Source: an uncultured Clostridia bacterium (lineage in GTDB: Bacteria > Bacillota > Clostridia > Peptostreptococcales > Acidaminobacteraceae). Taken from it: 23,060 nucleotides of DNA. The stretch spans positions 1 to 23,060 of the forward strand of contig CAMFGQ010000007.1 in assembly GCA_945950065.1 (NCBI GenBank), read 5' to 3'. Within the stretch, counting starts at the first letter, position 1; every line of letters begins with the position of its first letter. Below, piece by piece: positions 1-7,998 of the stretch. The translations under genes were made by a program, and so were the position numbers. Under the pieces are notes generated by a model, which saw only the letters and a program-made list of their open reading frames with translations, was not told where the DNA came from and searched no databases.

Positions 1-147
1 CATGTGGTGGACTTTATTCAGTGTAAAAACCCACGTTGTGTCACCACCTCTGAACGCAACATGGTTCACAAATTCTCTCTTGTTGACCGTGCAGCCCATC
101 TGTATAAATGTGATTACTGTGATCATCTCTACAACGTGGAGGAATAA
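1..147 (+). CDS. pyrI: Aspartate carbamoyltransferase regulatory chain, C-terminal zinc domain (5' end outside window)
   Basis: Only the last 48 codons are present, in frame from base 1 to a TAA at 145-147. They show the zinc-binding pattern of PyrI: CKNPRC, then CDYC after a gap of about 24 residues, giving four cysteines. In the family this domain holds the structural zinc and docks the regulatory chain onto the catalytic PyrB subunit; the nucleotide-binding domain would lie upstream. The pyrC ATG follows the stop codon directly, so the two are translationally coupled. I cannot tell whether this is a free PyrI or the tail of a PyrB-PyrI fusion, because the start is outside the window. Confidence 0.9.
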   Translation, partial: HVVDFIQCKNPRCVTTSERNMVHKFSLVDRAAHLYKCDYCDHLYNVEE

Positions 148-1338
148 ATGCTCCTATTAAAAAACGCCCACCTTGTGGATGCACGAGGTGAACGCCAAGG
201 ACATCTCGTCATTCATCAGGGAAAGATTAATCTCATTGAAGATCCAGAAGAATACAAGGATGCTAAAACCATAGACCTAGAAGGTCTCACCCTTATGCCC
301 TCCTTCTGTGATACCCATGTACACTTTAGAGATCCAGGCTTTACCTATAAAGAGGACCTTGAAACCGGCAGCAGAAGCGCTCTGGCCGGTGGTTACACTA
401 CAGTGAATCTCATGGGAAACACCAAGCCCATATGTGACAACGCAGACGTCTATGAAGACATTATGGAAAGAGGAAAAGCCTTAGAGCTCATTGACATCCA
501 TCAGGTCATGGCCATCACCAAGGGATTTGACGGGAAAAATCTTCTTGATTTTTCTTCCCTTCCTTCCTCTGTCCGCTGCCTCAGTGATGATGGAAAGGGA
601 ATCCTCTCCAACCACACCATGTATCATGCATGTAAGGCCGCAAAAGAACATAACCTGACCTTGATGATCCATGCAGAAGACCCAGATCTTTCTGCAGAAG
701 ATTACCGCGTCGCAGAAGACCTCATTACAATACGTGATGTCTATCTTAGTGGCTACTTTGGTACAAAAGTTCATATGAGCCATGTTTCCACCATAGGATC
801 CATGGAAGCCATTATTGAAGCAAAGAAGAAAAATTATCCTGTCACCTGCGAAGTGAGCCCCCATCATCTTGTCCTCTACGATCAGGATTACAGGGTCAAT
901 CCCCCTATCAGGGGTATGGATGATGTGAAGTATCTTGTGCAAGCAGTAAAAACCGGATTTGTGGATTGTATCGCAACGGATCATGCTCCCCACAGTGAAG
1001 AAGACAAAGAAAAAGGAGCACCAGGCATGATTGGCCTTGAGACTGCCTTTAGCCTCTGCTACACTTACCTTGTAAAGAAACAAAATCTCCCTCTAAGTAG
1101 GCTCAGTCAACTTATGAGTCTCGGTGGACTGCAGGTTCTAGGTGTCGAGAATCGCGGCCTGATTGAAGATGGCTATGATGCCCACCTTGTGGTGGTGGAT
1201 CTAGAGAAGACCTACACCATTGATGCCAACAGCATGGCCTCTAAGTCCAAAAACACACCCTTCCATGGCATGGAAGTTCAGGGGCAAGTCATCATGACCC
1301 TTGTGGGAGAAAATATACTCTACAGGAGGGAAGAATGA
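148..1338 (+). CDS. pyrC: Dihydroorotase, class I
   Basis: Cyclises N-carbamoyl-aspartate to dihydroorotate, the third step of UMP synthesis, in the cytoplasm. The 396-residue amidohydrolase shows the metal motif DTHVHFRDPG at residues 55-64 (His57, His59), LSDDGKG at 145-151 (the bridging Asp position of class I enzymes), IHAED with His175, SHVST with His212, CEVSPHH at 234-240, and the catalytic Asp in ATDHAPHS (Asp278). Length is slightly below the usual 400-430. The ATG sits next to the pyrI TAA. Its stop overlaps the pyrF start by four bases (ATGA), so the genes form a coupled operon. Confidence 0.97.
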   Translation: MLLLKNAHLVDARGERQGHLVIHQGKINLIEDPEEYKDAKTIDLEGLTLMPSFCDTHVHFRDPGFTYKEDLETGSRSALAGGYTTVNLMGNTKPICDNADVYEDIMERGKALELIDIHQVMAITKGFDGKNLLDFSSLPSSVRCLSDDGKGILSNHTMYHACKAAKEHNLTLMIHAEDPDLSAEDYRVAEDLITIRDVYLSGYFGTKVHMSHVSTIGSMEAIIEAKKKNYPVTCEVSPHHLVLYDQDYRVNPPIRGMDDVKYLVQAVKTGFVDCIATDHAPHSEEDKEKGAPGMIGLETAFSLCYTYLVKKQNLPLSRLSQLMSLGGLQVLGVENRGLIEDGYDAHLVVVDLEKTYTIDANSMASKSKNTPFHGMEVQGQVIMTLVGENILYRREE

Positions 1339-2183
1339 TTGATCAACTCTATCGTGAAGTCAAAGAAAAAAGCTGTATCTGTGTTGGCCTAGACAGCCAC
1401 TTAGACTATGTCCCCGCGTCAATGAAAAAAGGATCTCCTTCGGAAATCCTTTTTAACTATAACAAAGCCATCATTGATGCTACAGCAGATCTGGTTGCTG
1501 TTTTTAAACTCCAAATTGCCTACTATGAAGCCCTAGGTATAGAGGGACTCATGGCCTATAGGGATACTCTAAAGTATTTGCGCAATCGTAAGCTCCTCAC
1601 CATTGGTGACATTAAACGAGGGGACATTGCGGCAACAGCAAAGGAATATGCCAAGGCTCATTTTGAAGGTGACTTTGAGGTTGACCTGATCACCCTTAGT
1701 CCCTATATGGGCCTTGATAGCATCACCCCCTATCTTCCCTATCTAGAAAAAGGTAAGGGAGTCTTTGTCCTCCTTCGCACCAGCAATCCTGGAAGCAAGG
1801 ACCTTCAGTGTCTTCCCTATGAAGGTGAAAGTCTCTACTTTACTCTAGGTGACAAACTGAACGAACTGAGTAAAGACTATGTAGGCTCTTCTGGTTACAG
1901 TGCACTTGGACTGGTAACTGGGGGAACTCACCGCGACGAAGGTGAAAAGATTCGTCGTCGCTATAAGGAGCAGTTCTTCCTGATTCCGGGATACGGAGCT
2001 CAAGGAGGTACTGCAGCAGAAGCACTACTCTATCTTGATGAAGATAAAAATGGTGGCGTGATTAATTCCTCTAGAGGAATCATTACTGCCTATAAGAACT
2101 ACCCTGACGGTGAAGAGAGATTGAGTCACTACACCAGAAAAGCTGTCTTAGATATGAAAGAGGATCTCTATGGAAGGCTATAG
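1335..2183 (+). CDS. pyrF: Orotidine 5'-phosphate decarboxylase (long form)
   Basis: Decarboxylates OMP to UMP, the last step of the pathway. The 282-residue protein is the longer, type 2 form. It has VGLDSHLDYVP at 17-27, the catalytic DIKRGD at 92-97 with Lys94, and LLRTSNPGSKD, which is typical of this subgroup, before a GAQGG phosphate-binding region near the C-terminus. The start is supported by AGGAGG inside the end of pyrC; the ATG overlaps the pyrC stop. The 3' end overlaps pyrK by 14 bases. The gene order pyrC-pyrF-pyrK-pyrD-pyrE is common in clostridia. Confidence 0.97.
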   Translation: MIDQLYREVKEKSCICVGLDSHLDYVPASMKKGSPSEILFNYNKAIIDATADLVAVFKLQIAYYEALGIEGLMAYRDTLKYLRNRKLLTIGDIKRGDIAATAKEYAKAHFEGDFEVDLITLSPYMGLDSITPYLPYLEKGKGVFVLLRTSNPGSKDLQCLPYEGESLYFTLGDKLNELSKDYVGSSGYSALGLVTGGTHRDEGEKIRRRYKEQFFLIPGYGAQGGTAAEALLYLDEDKNGGVINSSRGIITAYKNYPDGEERLSHYTRKAVLDMKEDLYGRL

Positions 2184-2883
2184 AAAAGTAGAAATCCTAT
2201 CAAACGAGCAATTAACCAGCGACATGTTTCTCATGAAGGTCGCTTTAAAGGATCTTCCCGAGCCCGGTCAGTTCTACATGCTCCGTGGCTGGGAAGGTGT
2301 GCCCTATCTACCTCGACCTTTCTCTGTTTGTGATGCAGACGGAGAAGTCATGAGCTTTCTCTATCAAAAGATAGGAAAGGGAACAGCAATGATGACCACC
2401 TTTAAGCCTGGGGATCACATTCATGTTCTAGGACCCCTTGGTAAAGGTTATCCTCTACATCAAGGTCCCTCAGCTCTTGTAGGAGGCGGTGTTGGCATTG
2501 CTCCCCTACTGTATCTCGCAAGAAAGCTAGAAGGTCCTGTAGACGTCTTTCTGGGCTTTCGCGAAGAAGTCTTCTTCCTTGAAGAGTTCAAGCCCTTTGT
2601 GCGAAACATTCATGTGTCTACCGAAAATGGTTCCTATGGCCATAAAGGCTTTGTAACAGAACTTCTAACTGATGACTACAACACCACCTATGCCTGTGGC
2701 AATATGCTGATGATGAAGGCTGTGAAAGAGAGAATCCATTCTCCCCTATATCTTTCCTTAGAGGCCCATATGGCCTGTGGCATTGGTGCCTGTCTAGGTT
2801 GCTCCCATAAAACAAAACATGGCCAACAATGCATCTGTAAAGATGGGCCGGTTTTCAACAGTGAGGAGGTCCTCTTTGACTAA
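2170..2883 (+). CDS. pyrK: Dihydroorotate dehydrogenase B, electron transfer subunit
   Basis: Partner of PyrD; carries electrons from the FMN of PyrD through an iron-sulfur centre and FAD to NAD. The 237-residue protein shows the FAD-binding RPFSV near 49-53, the NAD-binding GGGVGIAP at 105-112, and a C-terminal 2Fe-2S site CGIGACLGC followed by CKDGPVF, giving likely ligands Cys203, Cys208, Cys211 and Cys223. A purine-rich AGAGG lies before the ATG, inside the end of pyrF. Its last eight bases overlap the proposed TTG start of pyrD, as expected for two subunits of one complex. Confidence 0.96.
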   Translation: MEGYRKVEILSNEQLTSDMFLMKVALKDLPEPGQFYMLRGWEGVPYLPRPFSVCDADGEVMSFLYQKIGKGTAMMTTFKPGDHIHVLGPLGKGYPLHQGPSALVGGGVGIAPLLYLARKLEGPVDVFLGFREEVFFLEEFKPFVRNIHVSTENGSYGHKGFVTELLTDDYNTTYACGNMLMMKAVKERIHSPLYLSLEAHMACGIGACLGCSHKTKHGQQCICKDGPVFNSEEVLFD

Positions 2884-3775
2884 AGTAAAAATCCTAGATC
2901 ATGAATTAAAAAACCCCGTAATTGCAGCCTCAGGAACCTTTGGCTTTGGACGGGAGTACGAAAAATACATGGACCTCTCCAAGCTGGGAGGAATCTCCAG
3001 TAAAGGACTTACTTGGGAAAAACGCGATGGAAACCCCGGGCTTCGGATCCATGAAACAGCAGCTGGCATTATGAATAGCATTGGTCTGCAAAACCCTTCG
3101 GTCAAAGGTTTCATTCGAGATGAGCTACCCTTTATGGAGAAGCTGGGGACCTACATTCTGGCCAACATTGGTGGTTCGACAACAGAAGACTATATTCGTT
3201 CTGTTGCAGAAATCGACGGAACCAGTGTGGATGCCATTGAGCTGAACATTTCCTGCCCCAATGTGAAAGAGGGGGGTATGGCCTTTGGTATTCGCTGTCA
3301 AGACGCCGAGTCCATTGTTAGGGCAGTACGCCCCTTTACGACCAAACCTCTTATCGTAAAACTCTCACCCAATGCTGAAGATATCTCTTCCATGGCCTAT
3401 AGCTGTGCAGAGGCGGGAGCGGATGGAATTAGCCTTGTGAATACCTTTAATGCTCTAGCCATTGACATTTATAACCGCAAGCCTGTCTTCAACAATGTCA
3501 CAGCAGGTCTATCTGGACCTTGCATTAAGCCCATCGCTCTTCGTATGGTCAGAGATGCTGCCATGGCAGTAGATCTACCTATTATTGGTCTTGGTGGTAT
3601 TCAGACCTGGCAAGATGCAATTGAATTCATTATGGCAGGAGCTACTGCCATTCAAGTCGGTACAGCAAACTTCTTTAATCCTCAGATTATGCTTGATATC
3701 ATTCAAGGGATTGAAGCGTTTTTGGTATCAGAAGGGATAAAGAACCTTGAAGAAATTCGAGGAATCATAAGGTAA
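2876..3775 (+). CDS. pyrD: Dihydroorotate dehydrogenase B (NAD type), catalytic subunit, TTG start
   Basis: Oxidises dihydroorotate to orotate using FMN; a class 1B cytoplasmic enzyme that works with PyrK. Key features are ASGTFGFG near the N-terminus, NISCPNVKEGG with the class 1 catalytic cysteine, and the FMN-phosphate region GLGGIQTWQDAIEFIMAGA. An in-frame ATG exists at 2819, but it lies deep in pyrK and would add 19 residues unlike the family. The TTG at 2876 follows GAGGAGGT (2863-2870) at a 5-base spacing and gives 299 residues beginning MTKVKILDHELKNPV, matching the usual length of 300-310. pyrE starts four bases after the stop. Confidence 0.94.
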   Translation: MTKVKILDHELKNPVIAASGTFGFGREYEKYMDLSKLGGISSKGLTWEKRDGNPGLRIHETAAGIMNSIGLQNPSVKGFIRDELPFMEKLGTYILANIGGSTTEDYIRSVAEIDGTSVDAIELNISCPNVKEGGMAFGIRCQDAESIVRAVRPFTTKPLIVKLSPNAEDISSMAYSCAEAGADGISLVNTFNALAIDIYNRKPVFNNVTAGLSGPCIKPIALRMVRDAAMAVDLPIIGLGGIQTWQDAIEFIMAGATAIQVGTANFFNPQIMLDIIQGIEAFLVSEGIKNLEEIRGIIR

Positions 3776-3779
3776 TGCT

Positions 3780-4346
3780 ATGAATCGTGTAGAAACTTTA
3801 TTAAAAGACTCTGGTGCTCTTCTCAGTGGTCACTTTCTCCTATCCTCAGGAAAGCATTCCAATGGCTATGTCCAGTGTGCAAAACTCATTATGCACCCTG
3901 ATAAATGCGAAGAGGTGGCAAAGATCATTGCAGACAAACTAAAAGACCAGAAATTCGACTTAGTTGTCGGTCCAGCCATGGGCGGTATCATCATTGCCTA
4001 TGAGGTAGCAAGAGCCCTTGGCCTTCCTGCCATTTTTACCGAACGAGTGGATGGAGAAATGACTCTGCGCAGAGGCTTCACCATTGAACCTGATATGAAG
4101 GTGCTGATTGTAGAAGATGTAGTCACCACAGCCAAAAGCTCCATGGAGAGTGCTCGAGTCATTGAAAGCTATGGTGCTGAAGTCACAGCTCTAGCCTCCA
4201 TTGTGGATCGGACCCAAGGAAAAGAAACACCTCTTCCTCTTTACAGTGCCATTGCCGTAAATCTTGATACCTTTGAAAAGGATGATTGTCCTCTTTGCAA
4301 AGAAGGTGTAGAAGTAGTCAAGCCGGGAAGTCGTGCAATCAAGTAA
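3780..4346 (+). CDS. pyrE: Orotate phosphoribosyltransferase
   Basis: Joins orotate to PRPP to give OMP. The 188-residue protein has the PRPP-binding loop VLIVEDVVTTAKSS at 108-121, the pyrophosphate-contact segment GPAMGGIIIAYEVAR, and RVDGEMTLRRGF before it. This fits the shorter PyrE branch of about 190 residues. The ribosome-binding sequence is weak (AAGG, 7-10 bases upstream), so translation is probably coupled to pyrD, which ends four bases before. A cysteine pair (CPLC) near residues 165-170 is unexplained. Confidence 0.95.
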   Translation: MNRVETLLKDSGALLSGHFLLSSGKHSNGYVQCAKLIMHPDKCEEVAKIIADKLKDQKFDLVVGPAMGGIIIAYEVARALGLPAIFTERVDGEMTLRRGFTIEPDMKVLIVEDVVTTAKSSMESARVIESYGAEVTALASIVDRTQGKETPLPLYSAIAVNLDTFEKDDCPLCKEGVEVVKPGSRAIK

Positions 4347-4403
4347 AGAGAAGATAAGAAGAGAAAAGAAGAGAAAAAAACAAAAGAATAAGATAAAGGA
4401 GTC
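4347..4403 (+). other. Purine-rich spacer with ribosome-binding site between pyrE and the hydrolase gene
   Basis: About 55 bases that are almost all A and G on the plus strand, ending in AAAGGAG ahead of the ATG at 4409. I see no hairpin or T-run, so the pyrimidine operon transcript probably continues into the next gene. The tract itself is visible; its purpose is not. Confidence 0.5.
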
Positions 4404-4408
4404 CCCCT

Positions 4409-5233
4409 ATGATTGAACTTACCGTTCTTTGCGAAAACAGTGTCTACTCCCATCTCGGCGCCATAGCCGAACATGGTTGGTCTGTCTATGTTCAAACACC
4501 AGAGGGGGATTTCCTCTTTGATACAGGACTTGGCCTTGCTTTGAGAAACAATCTTGCATTCTTCAACAAAGACCTCTCCAAAATCTCTGGTATCATCATC
4601 AGTCATCACCATACCGATCATACAGGCGGACTGAAGGATGCACTGCTGTTGTCGGGAGGAACCAAGGTCTATAGCCATCCTGACCTTTTTAAGGAAAGCT
4701 ATTCCGTTGGCCGAGAACAGAGGTATATTGGGATACCCTATAGCAAGGCTTATCTTGAAGGTCTGGGGGCTGAGTGGGTCTTTAATCGTGAATTTACTGA
4801 AATTGCTCCTTCCATCTATCTCACTGGAGAAGTTCCACGAAAGACCTCCTATGAATTAGGTGATGAAAGGCAAGTCATTGATACAAAGGAAGGGTTTAAG
4901 CCCGATCCCCTCTTGGATGATCAGAGTCTAATTTTCAAGACTGAAAAGGGACTCGTTATCCTCCTTGGTTGTGGACATGCAGGTATCATCAACATCCTGA
5001 ATCATGCCATAGAAAAAACAGGGGAAGAACGGATTCATGCTATTTTGGGTGGAACCCATCTTGGTCCTGTGTCTCAGGAACAACGAGAAAAAAGTATAGA
5101 AGCACTACAAAGCTTCTCCATTGAGAACCTAGGTGTCTCCCATTGCACGGGAGCTGAAACAGTAGAGAAATTAGGAAGTATTTATCAAGAGAAGTTCTTT
5201 CAGTCTTCTGTGGGTACACGCTTTACTGTATAG
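4409..5233 (+). CDS. Metallo-beta-lactamase-fold hydrolase, COG1237-like
   Basis: A 274-residue cytoplasmic metal-dependent hydrolase. FDTGLG at 37-42 and the metal motif SHHHTDHTGG around residues 65-74 define the fold. The later GCGHAGIINIL and the late LGVSHCTG match the COG1237 subgroup, which includes archaeal enzymes annotated as dihydropterin-ribofuranosyl-aminobenzene phosphate synthases. That name should not be carried over: the substrate in bacteria is not established. AAAGGAG lies 9 bases before the ATG. With no terminator after pyrE and a strong one just past its own stop, it looks like the last gene of the pyrimidine operon. Confidence 0.85.
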   Translation: MIELTVLCENSVYSHLGAIAEHGWSVYVQTPEGDFLFDTGLGLALRNNLAFFNKDLSKISGIIISHHHTDHTGGLKDALLLSGGTKVYSHPDLFKESYSVGREQRYIGIPYSKAYLEGLGAEWVFNREFTEIAPSIYLTGEVPRKTSYELGDERQVIDTKEGFKPDPLLDDQSLIFKTEKGLVILLGCGHAGIINILNHAIEKTGEERIHAILGGTHLGPVSQEQREKSIEALQSFSIENLGVSHCTGAETVEKLGSIYQEKFFQSSVGTRFTV

Positions 5234-5241
5234 ACCTAGCT

Positions 5242-5279
5242 AACAAGGCCTTTTCTAAAAGTGCCTTGTTTTATTATTT
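5242..5279 (+). terminator. Rho-independent terminator of the pyrimidine operon
   Basis: A perfect 8-bp stem, AACAAGGC (5242-5249) with GCCTTGTT (5263-5270), a 13-base loop and a T-rich tail. It lies eight bases past the hydrolase stop. There is no T-run for the opposite strand, so it looks one-way. The stop codon of the convergent methyltransferase gene lies in the tail. Confidence 0.88.
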
Positions 5280-6011
5280 TCTATTTTTTCTAGCCGATAC
5301 CACATAGATGAGTAGTTCGTCATGTTCTTCTTCCTTAATGTCCTCACGGTTTGCAAGGAGTGTGTCAGGCAGTTCAATTATATTATACTCCTCAACGGTA
5401 AATCCATAGTGGATTAGTAGATCCATAGATTTGATAAGGATAACCCTAAGCCATGGTCTCCCTGAAACCCCACTAGCTATTTTTTTCCGTTGTTCATACT
5501 CTTCACCTTCTGTTAGTGGTTTGTCCCTCTTTCCTCTATAAAACCAAGTATCCATTCCATAAAAAGTCAAAAGAGGACGCTCAAGAGAATAAATAAATTT
5601 CCCTCCCGGCTTCAAAGCATGGTGAACTTTTCTAATCAAAGTCTCTAGATCTCTGGTGTAGTGTAAAGCCAAGGAACTCAGGGCAAGATCAAAGGAGTTT
5701 TCAGGAAAATCCATTTCTTCTACAGACATCAAACGAAATTCCAGTTTCTCAGAAGGATGCTTTTCCCTTGCAATGGCAAGCATCTCTTGATAAACATCAA
5801 TCCCAAGGACATAGCTTGCGCCTCGCTCCAAGGCATCTTTGGCATGCCAACCAAAGCCACAGCCAATGTCTAACACCTTTTTATTCTTAAAGTCAGGGAG
5901 GTTTTCTAGAGGGCGTTCACCTAGAGTTTGTTCCTTCATGTTAAACACTGAACGTGGAAAAACAGAAAATTCTTCATAGAATAACTGGTCTTGGTACTTT
6001 TTATCTTTCAT
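5274..6011 (-). CDS. Class I SAM-dependent methyltransferase, substrate unknown
   Basis: A 245-residue soluble protein with the SAM-binding motif VLDIGCGFGWH near residue 48, an acidic residue at the end of the next strand (GIDVY), and FDLALSSLALHY plus LKPGGKFIYSLERP as motifs IV and V. This is the common UbiE-like fold (Methyltransf_11 type), and nothing in the sequence fixes the acceptor. An upstream GTG (6014) is only two bases from AGGAGG; the ATG at 6011 has a five-base spacing and is preferred. It stands alone, convergent with the pyrimidine operon. Confidence 0.85.
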   Translation of the reverse strand: MKDKKYQDQLFYEEFSVFPRSVFNMKEQTLGERPLENLPDFKNKKVLDIGCGFGWHAKDALERGASYVLGIDVYQEMLAIAREKHPSEKLEFRLMSVEEMDFPENSFDLALSSLALHYTRDLETLIRKVHHALKPGGKFIYSLERPLLTFYGMDTWFYRGKRDKPLTEGEEYEQRKKIASGVSGRPWLRVILIKSMDLLIHYGFTVEEYNIIELPDTLLANREDIKEEEHDELLIYVVSARKNRK

Positions 6012-6175
6012 CACATCCTCCTCTTCAAAACAACTTAGAACTCTCTAGGATTTATGTATCTCTTATCCTATCTCTTCTCTTTTCTCTAAGGCATGGTTCG
6101 CTCCAGCCTTGATAGAATGAATAATCCATCCATGAATAGAAAATAGCCCTATCTATCCCCTTAGCTTTTCGGCAA

Positions 6176-6801
6176 CTAAAGCAGTACCTGGACATAATTC
6201 AGTGCAAAATGCAAAGCAATAGGGATCAGCACATCTTTTCGCTTAGCGGTTACATAGCATAAAAAAAGATGCAACAAGAAGGTAAACACCAGCTGGGGAA
6301 ATGCCATAAGGACATAGTCTAAAGTTAGTCTTTGCTGGATGATCATTTGAAAAGGCAGATGGATAAGGCTAAAGAGCAGGGCATCCAAGAGGAAAATCAA
6401 TTTTCTGTTCCACCGCAAACCAAAAAGATAATTCTGAAGAAAACCCCTAAAGATCAGTTCTTCAACAAAGGCAATGGTGAACAGATAGTAGAATGCTCCC
6501 TGTAGGAGCTTATGTAGAGGAAGATCGCTATAAAGTAGTGCAAATCCCATGACAACAACGATAATCAGTCCAGAAACTCTTGCATTTGTTTTAGATTGAT
6601 CTTTGTAAAGCCCAGTTGTTCCGCCCCTTCTCCCTGAAGAATCACGATGAGTAGAGCAAGCCCAGGGAGAAACCAATTGATCAGAACATACTCTTTAATA
6701 CCCTGTTGATACAAAAGGCCCATTACAACATAGCTAAGGACCATGACCACATAATACAGGAACGCAATAAGAGCGAACTTTTTCGCTTTGGGTCGATACA
6801 C
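6176..6801 (-). pseudogene. CPBP-family intramembrane protease, interrupted by a frameshift
   Basis: Two overlapping minus-strand frames together encode one CPBP (CAAX/Abi-type) membrane protease of about 208 residues. The first runs from a GTG at 6801, with AGAAGG upstream, to a stop at 6565, and supplies the N-terminal membrane segments. The second carries the catalytic part: EELIFR, FSLIHL and HFALNY, the three conserved motifs, all intact. The frames would join at the T4 run 6589-6592 (A4 on the coding strand) if one A were added, giving INLKTNARVSG without a break. Either the gene is broken by a one-base loss, or there is a sequence error, or ribosomes slip here; the first two are more likely. 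The intact motifs suggest a recent event. I see no clear terminator after it. Confidence 0.8.
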
Positions 6802-6830
6802 TGTCTACCTTCTCTCATCCATTCTTTAAA

Positions 6831-6856
6831 AGACTCCGACCAAAAAGTCGGAGTCT
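6831..6856 (-). terminator. Rho-independent terminator after the baeRF gene
   Basis: A perfect 10-bp stem, AGACTCCGAC (6831-6840) with GTCGGAGTCT (6847-6856), and a six-base loop. On the minus strand a short T-run follows the stem. It separates the baeRF gene (stop at 6888) from the CPBP gene, whose GTG is at 6801. Confidence 0.85.
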
Positions 6857-6887
6857 TCCCTCTTTACTCTCTTAACAGAATATTCCT

Positions 6888-7943
6888 CTAGTAACGATAG
6901 ATTGCACCTAGTCCTATGGGGAAATCTGTTCGTTCTTCATCAATCACAACCACTTCACCATCAGTGGTCAGTACATCCTGAATCAAGGCATCAAAGTCCT
7001 CTTGAGCTAAGTCACCACGATCGGTTCCTGTAAAGAGCATTCGAACTCTACCTGTTTTAGCATCCTCCAGAATACGTGATGCATTATCAGTTCCTCGATC
7101 TTGAGAGATTTCTAGATTAAGGTTTTCAATCAGTTCTTCCATCTCTTTTTCAAAGCGAGGTAAGAGGATGGACTTTAGCTCAGCGTAGATTTCCTGGGTA
7201 TTGAGAGCAACCAAAGGTTTATCTATAACCTTTGTAATTCTCATCTCATTCTTGGCCAACTCTTTAAATGCAGAAACCACTTCGGTTGTACCGAAGACAA
7301 CAATGGGAGCAGGCTTTTGCTTAATGAAATTCCCAATGCCTTTGGCTACATAACGGAGGTATTTTTCCGTTTCGATTTTGTCAATTTCTGATTTGGACTT
7401 TTGTCCATGGAGTATGCCACCACCAGCTGACTGCATGGCTGATTGAATGTCTTTATCATCATAAAGTTCACTAAAACGTTGGTGTACATCGGGGGTTTCG
7501 ACTTCCTTAATTCCTTCGTGATTCCCATAGTAAAGCTTGAAACGATCCTTGGAAACATCCAAAATATAGGTTGCGTTCATAAATTCATAATAGTTTAACA
7601 GTGGTAGAAGGTGGAATCTTTCCCCTACAACTACACGCTCAGGGACATTGCCCTCTAACTGAATGATTTTGGCTCCCTCCCCATTGACAAGAAAGGCTAG
7701 GCCATCCCTTGTGTAGTTCCAGAAGTTTTCATCTGCGTGTAGATTTTCTGCTTCCTTCAGTAGTTCTCCCGTATTGACTTTGGGAAACTTTTCTTTTAGC
7801 TGAGAGGAAACCTCGCCAAGCAGGTTTTTAAAGCGTATCCTATCTTGCTTGTTTTCTGGAGCATTTCTGTGGGTGGGCAAATAGATGCTAACAAAAACTC
7901 CATCTTTTTTTCCTGCTAGTTCTTTTAGATTTAGTCTATCCAT
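6888..7943 (-). CDS. baeRF3/baeRF7-like bacterial eRF1-related protein
   Basis: A 351-residue soluble protein that I place in the bacterial/archaeal eRF1-like (baeRF) families. Support: VSIYLPTHRNAPE at 18-30, GLAFLVNGEG near 81-90, RFHLLPLL around 109-115, ILHGQ at 177-181 after a GGG, and the C-terminal LGAIYRY. eRF1 relatives release peptides from tRNA through a GGQ loop; here the equivalent stretch reads GGGILHGQ, so the Gln is kept but the exact GGQ is not. Members are thought to act at the ribosome or in rescue of stalled peptides, but the function of this branch is unproven. GGAGG lies before the ATG, and the gene has its own terminator. Confidence 0.75.
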   Translation of the reverse strand: MDRLNLKELAGKKDGVFVSIYLPTHRNAPENKQDRIRFKNLLGEVSSQLKEKFPKVNTGELLKEAENLHADENFWNYTRDGLAFLVNGEGAKIIQLEGNVPERVVVGERFHLLPLLNYYEFMNATYILDVSKDRFKLYYGNHEGIKEVETPDVHQRFSELYDDKDIQSAMQSAGGGILHGQKSKSEIDKIETEKYLRYVAKGIGNFIKQKPAPIVVFGTTEVVSAFKELAKNEMRITKVIDKPLVALNTQEIYAELKSILLPRFEKEMEELIENLNLEISQDRGTDNASRILEDAKTGRVRMLFTGTDRGDLAQEDFDALIQDVLTTDGEVVVIDEERTDFPIGLGAIYRY

Positions 7944-7998
7944 TCTTTCCTCCTTCTATCTAAGACTATAGTGATCAATTCTTCCTTCACTGTTAACT

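Noticed and set aside
481..1083. Open frame of 200 codons on the minus strand inside pyrC
   Set aside because: It is antisense to a clear dihydroorotase gene, has no ribosome site of note, and its protein is unlike any family I know.
6585..6595. Programmed ribosomal frameshift in the CPBP gene
   Set aside because: The run is only four A with no canonical slippery heptamer and no evident downstream structure; mutation or sequence error is simpler.
7943..7998. TATAGT (minus strand) as the -10 of the baeRF gene
   Set aside because: The best -35 candidates are at the wrong spacing (TTAACA is 20 bases away), so support is too weak.
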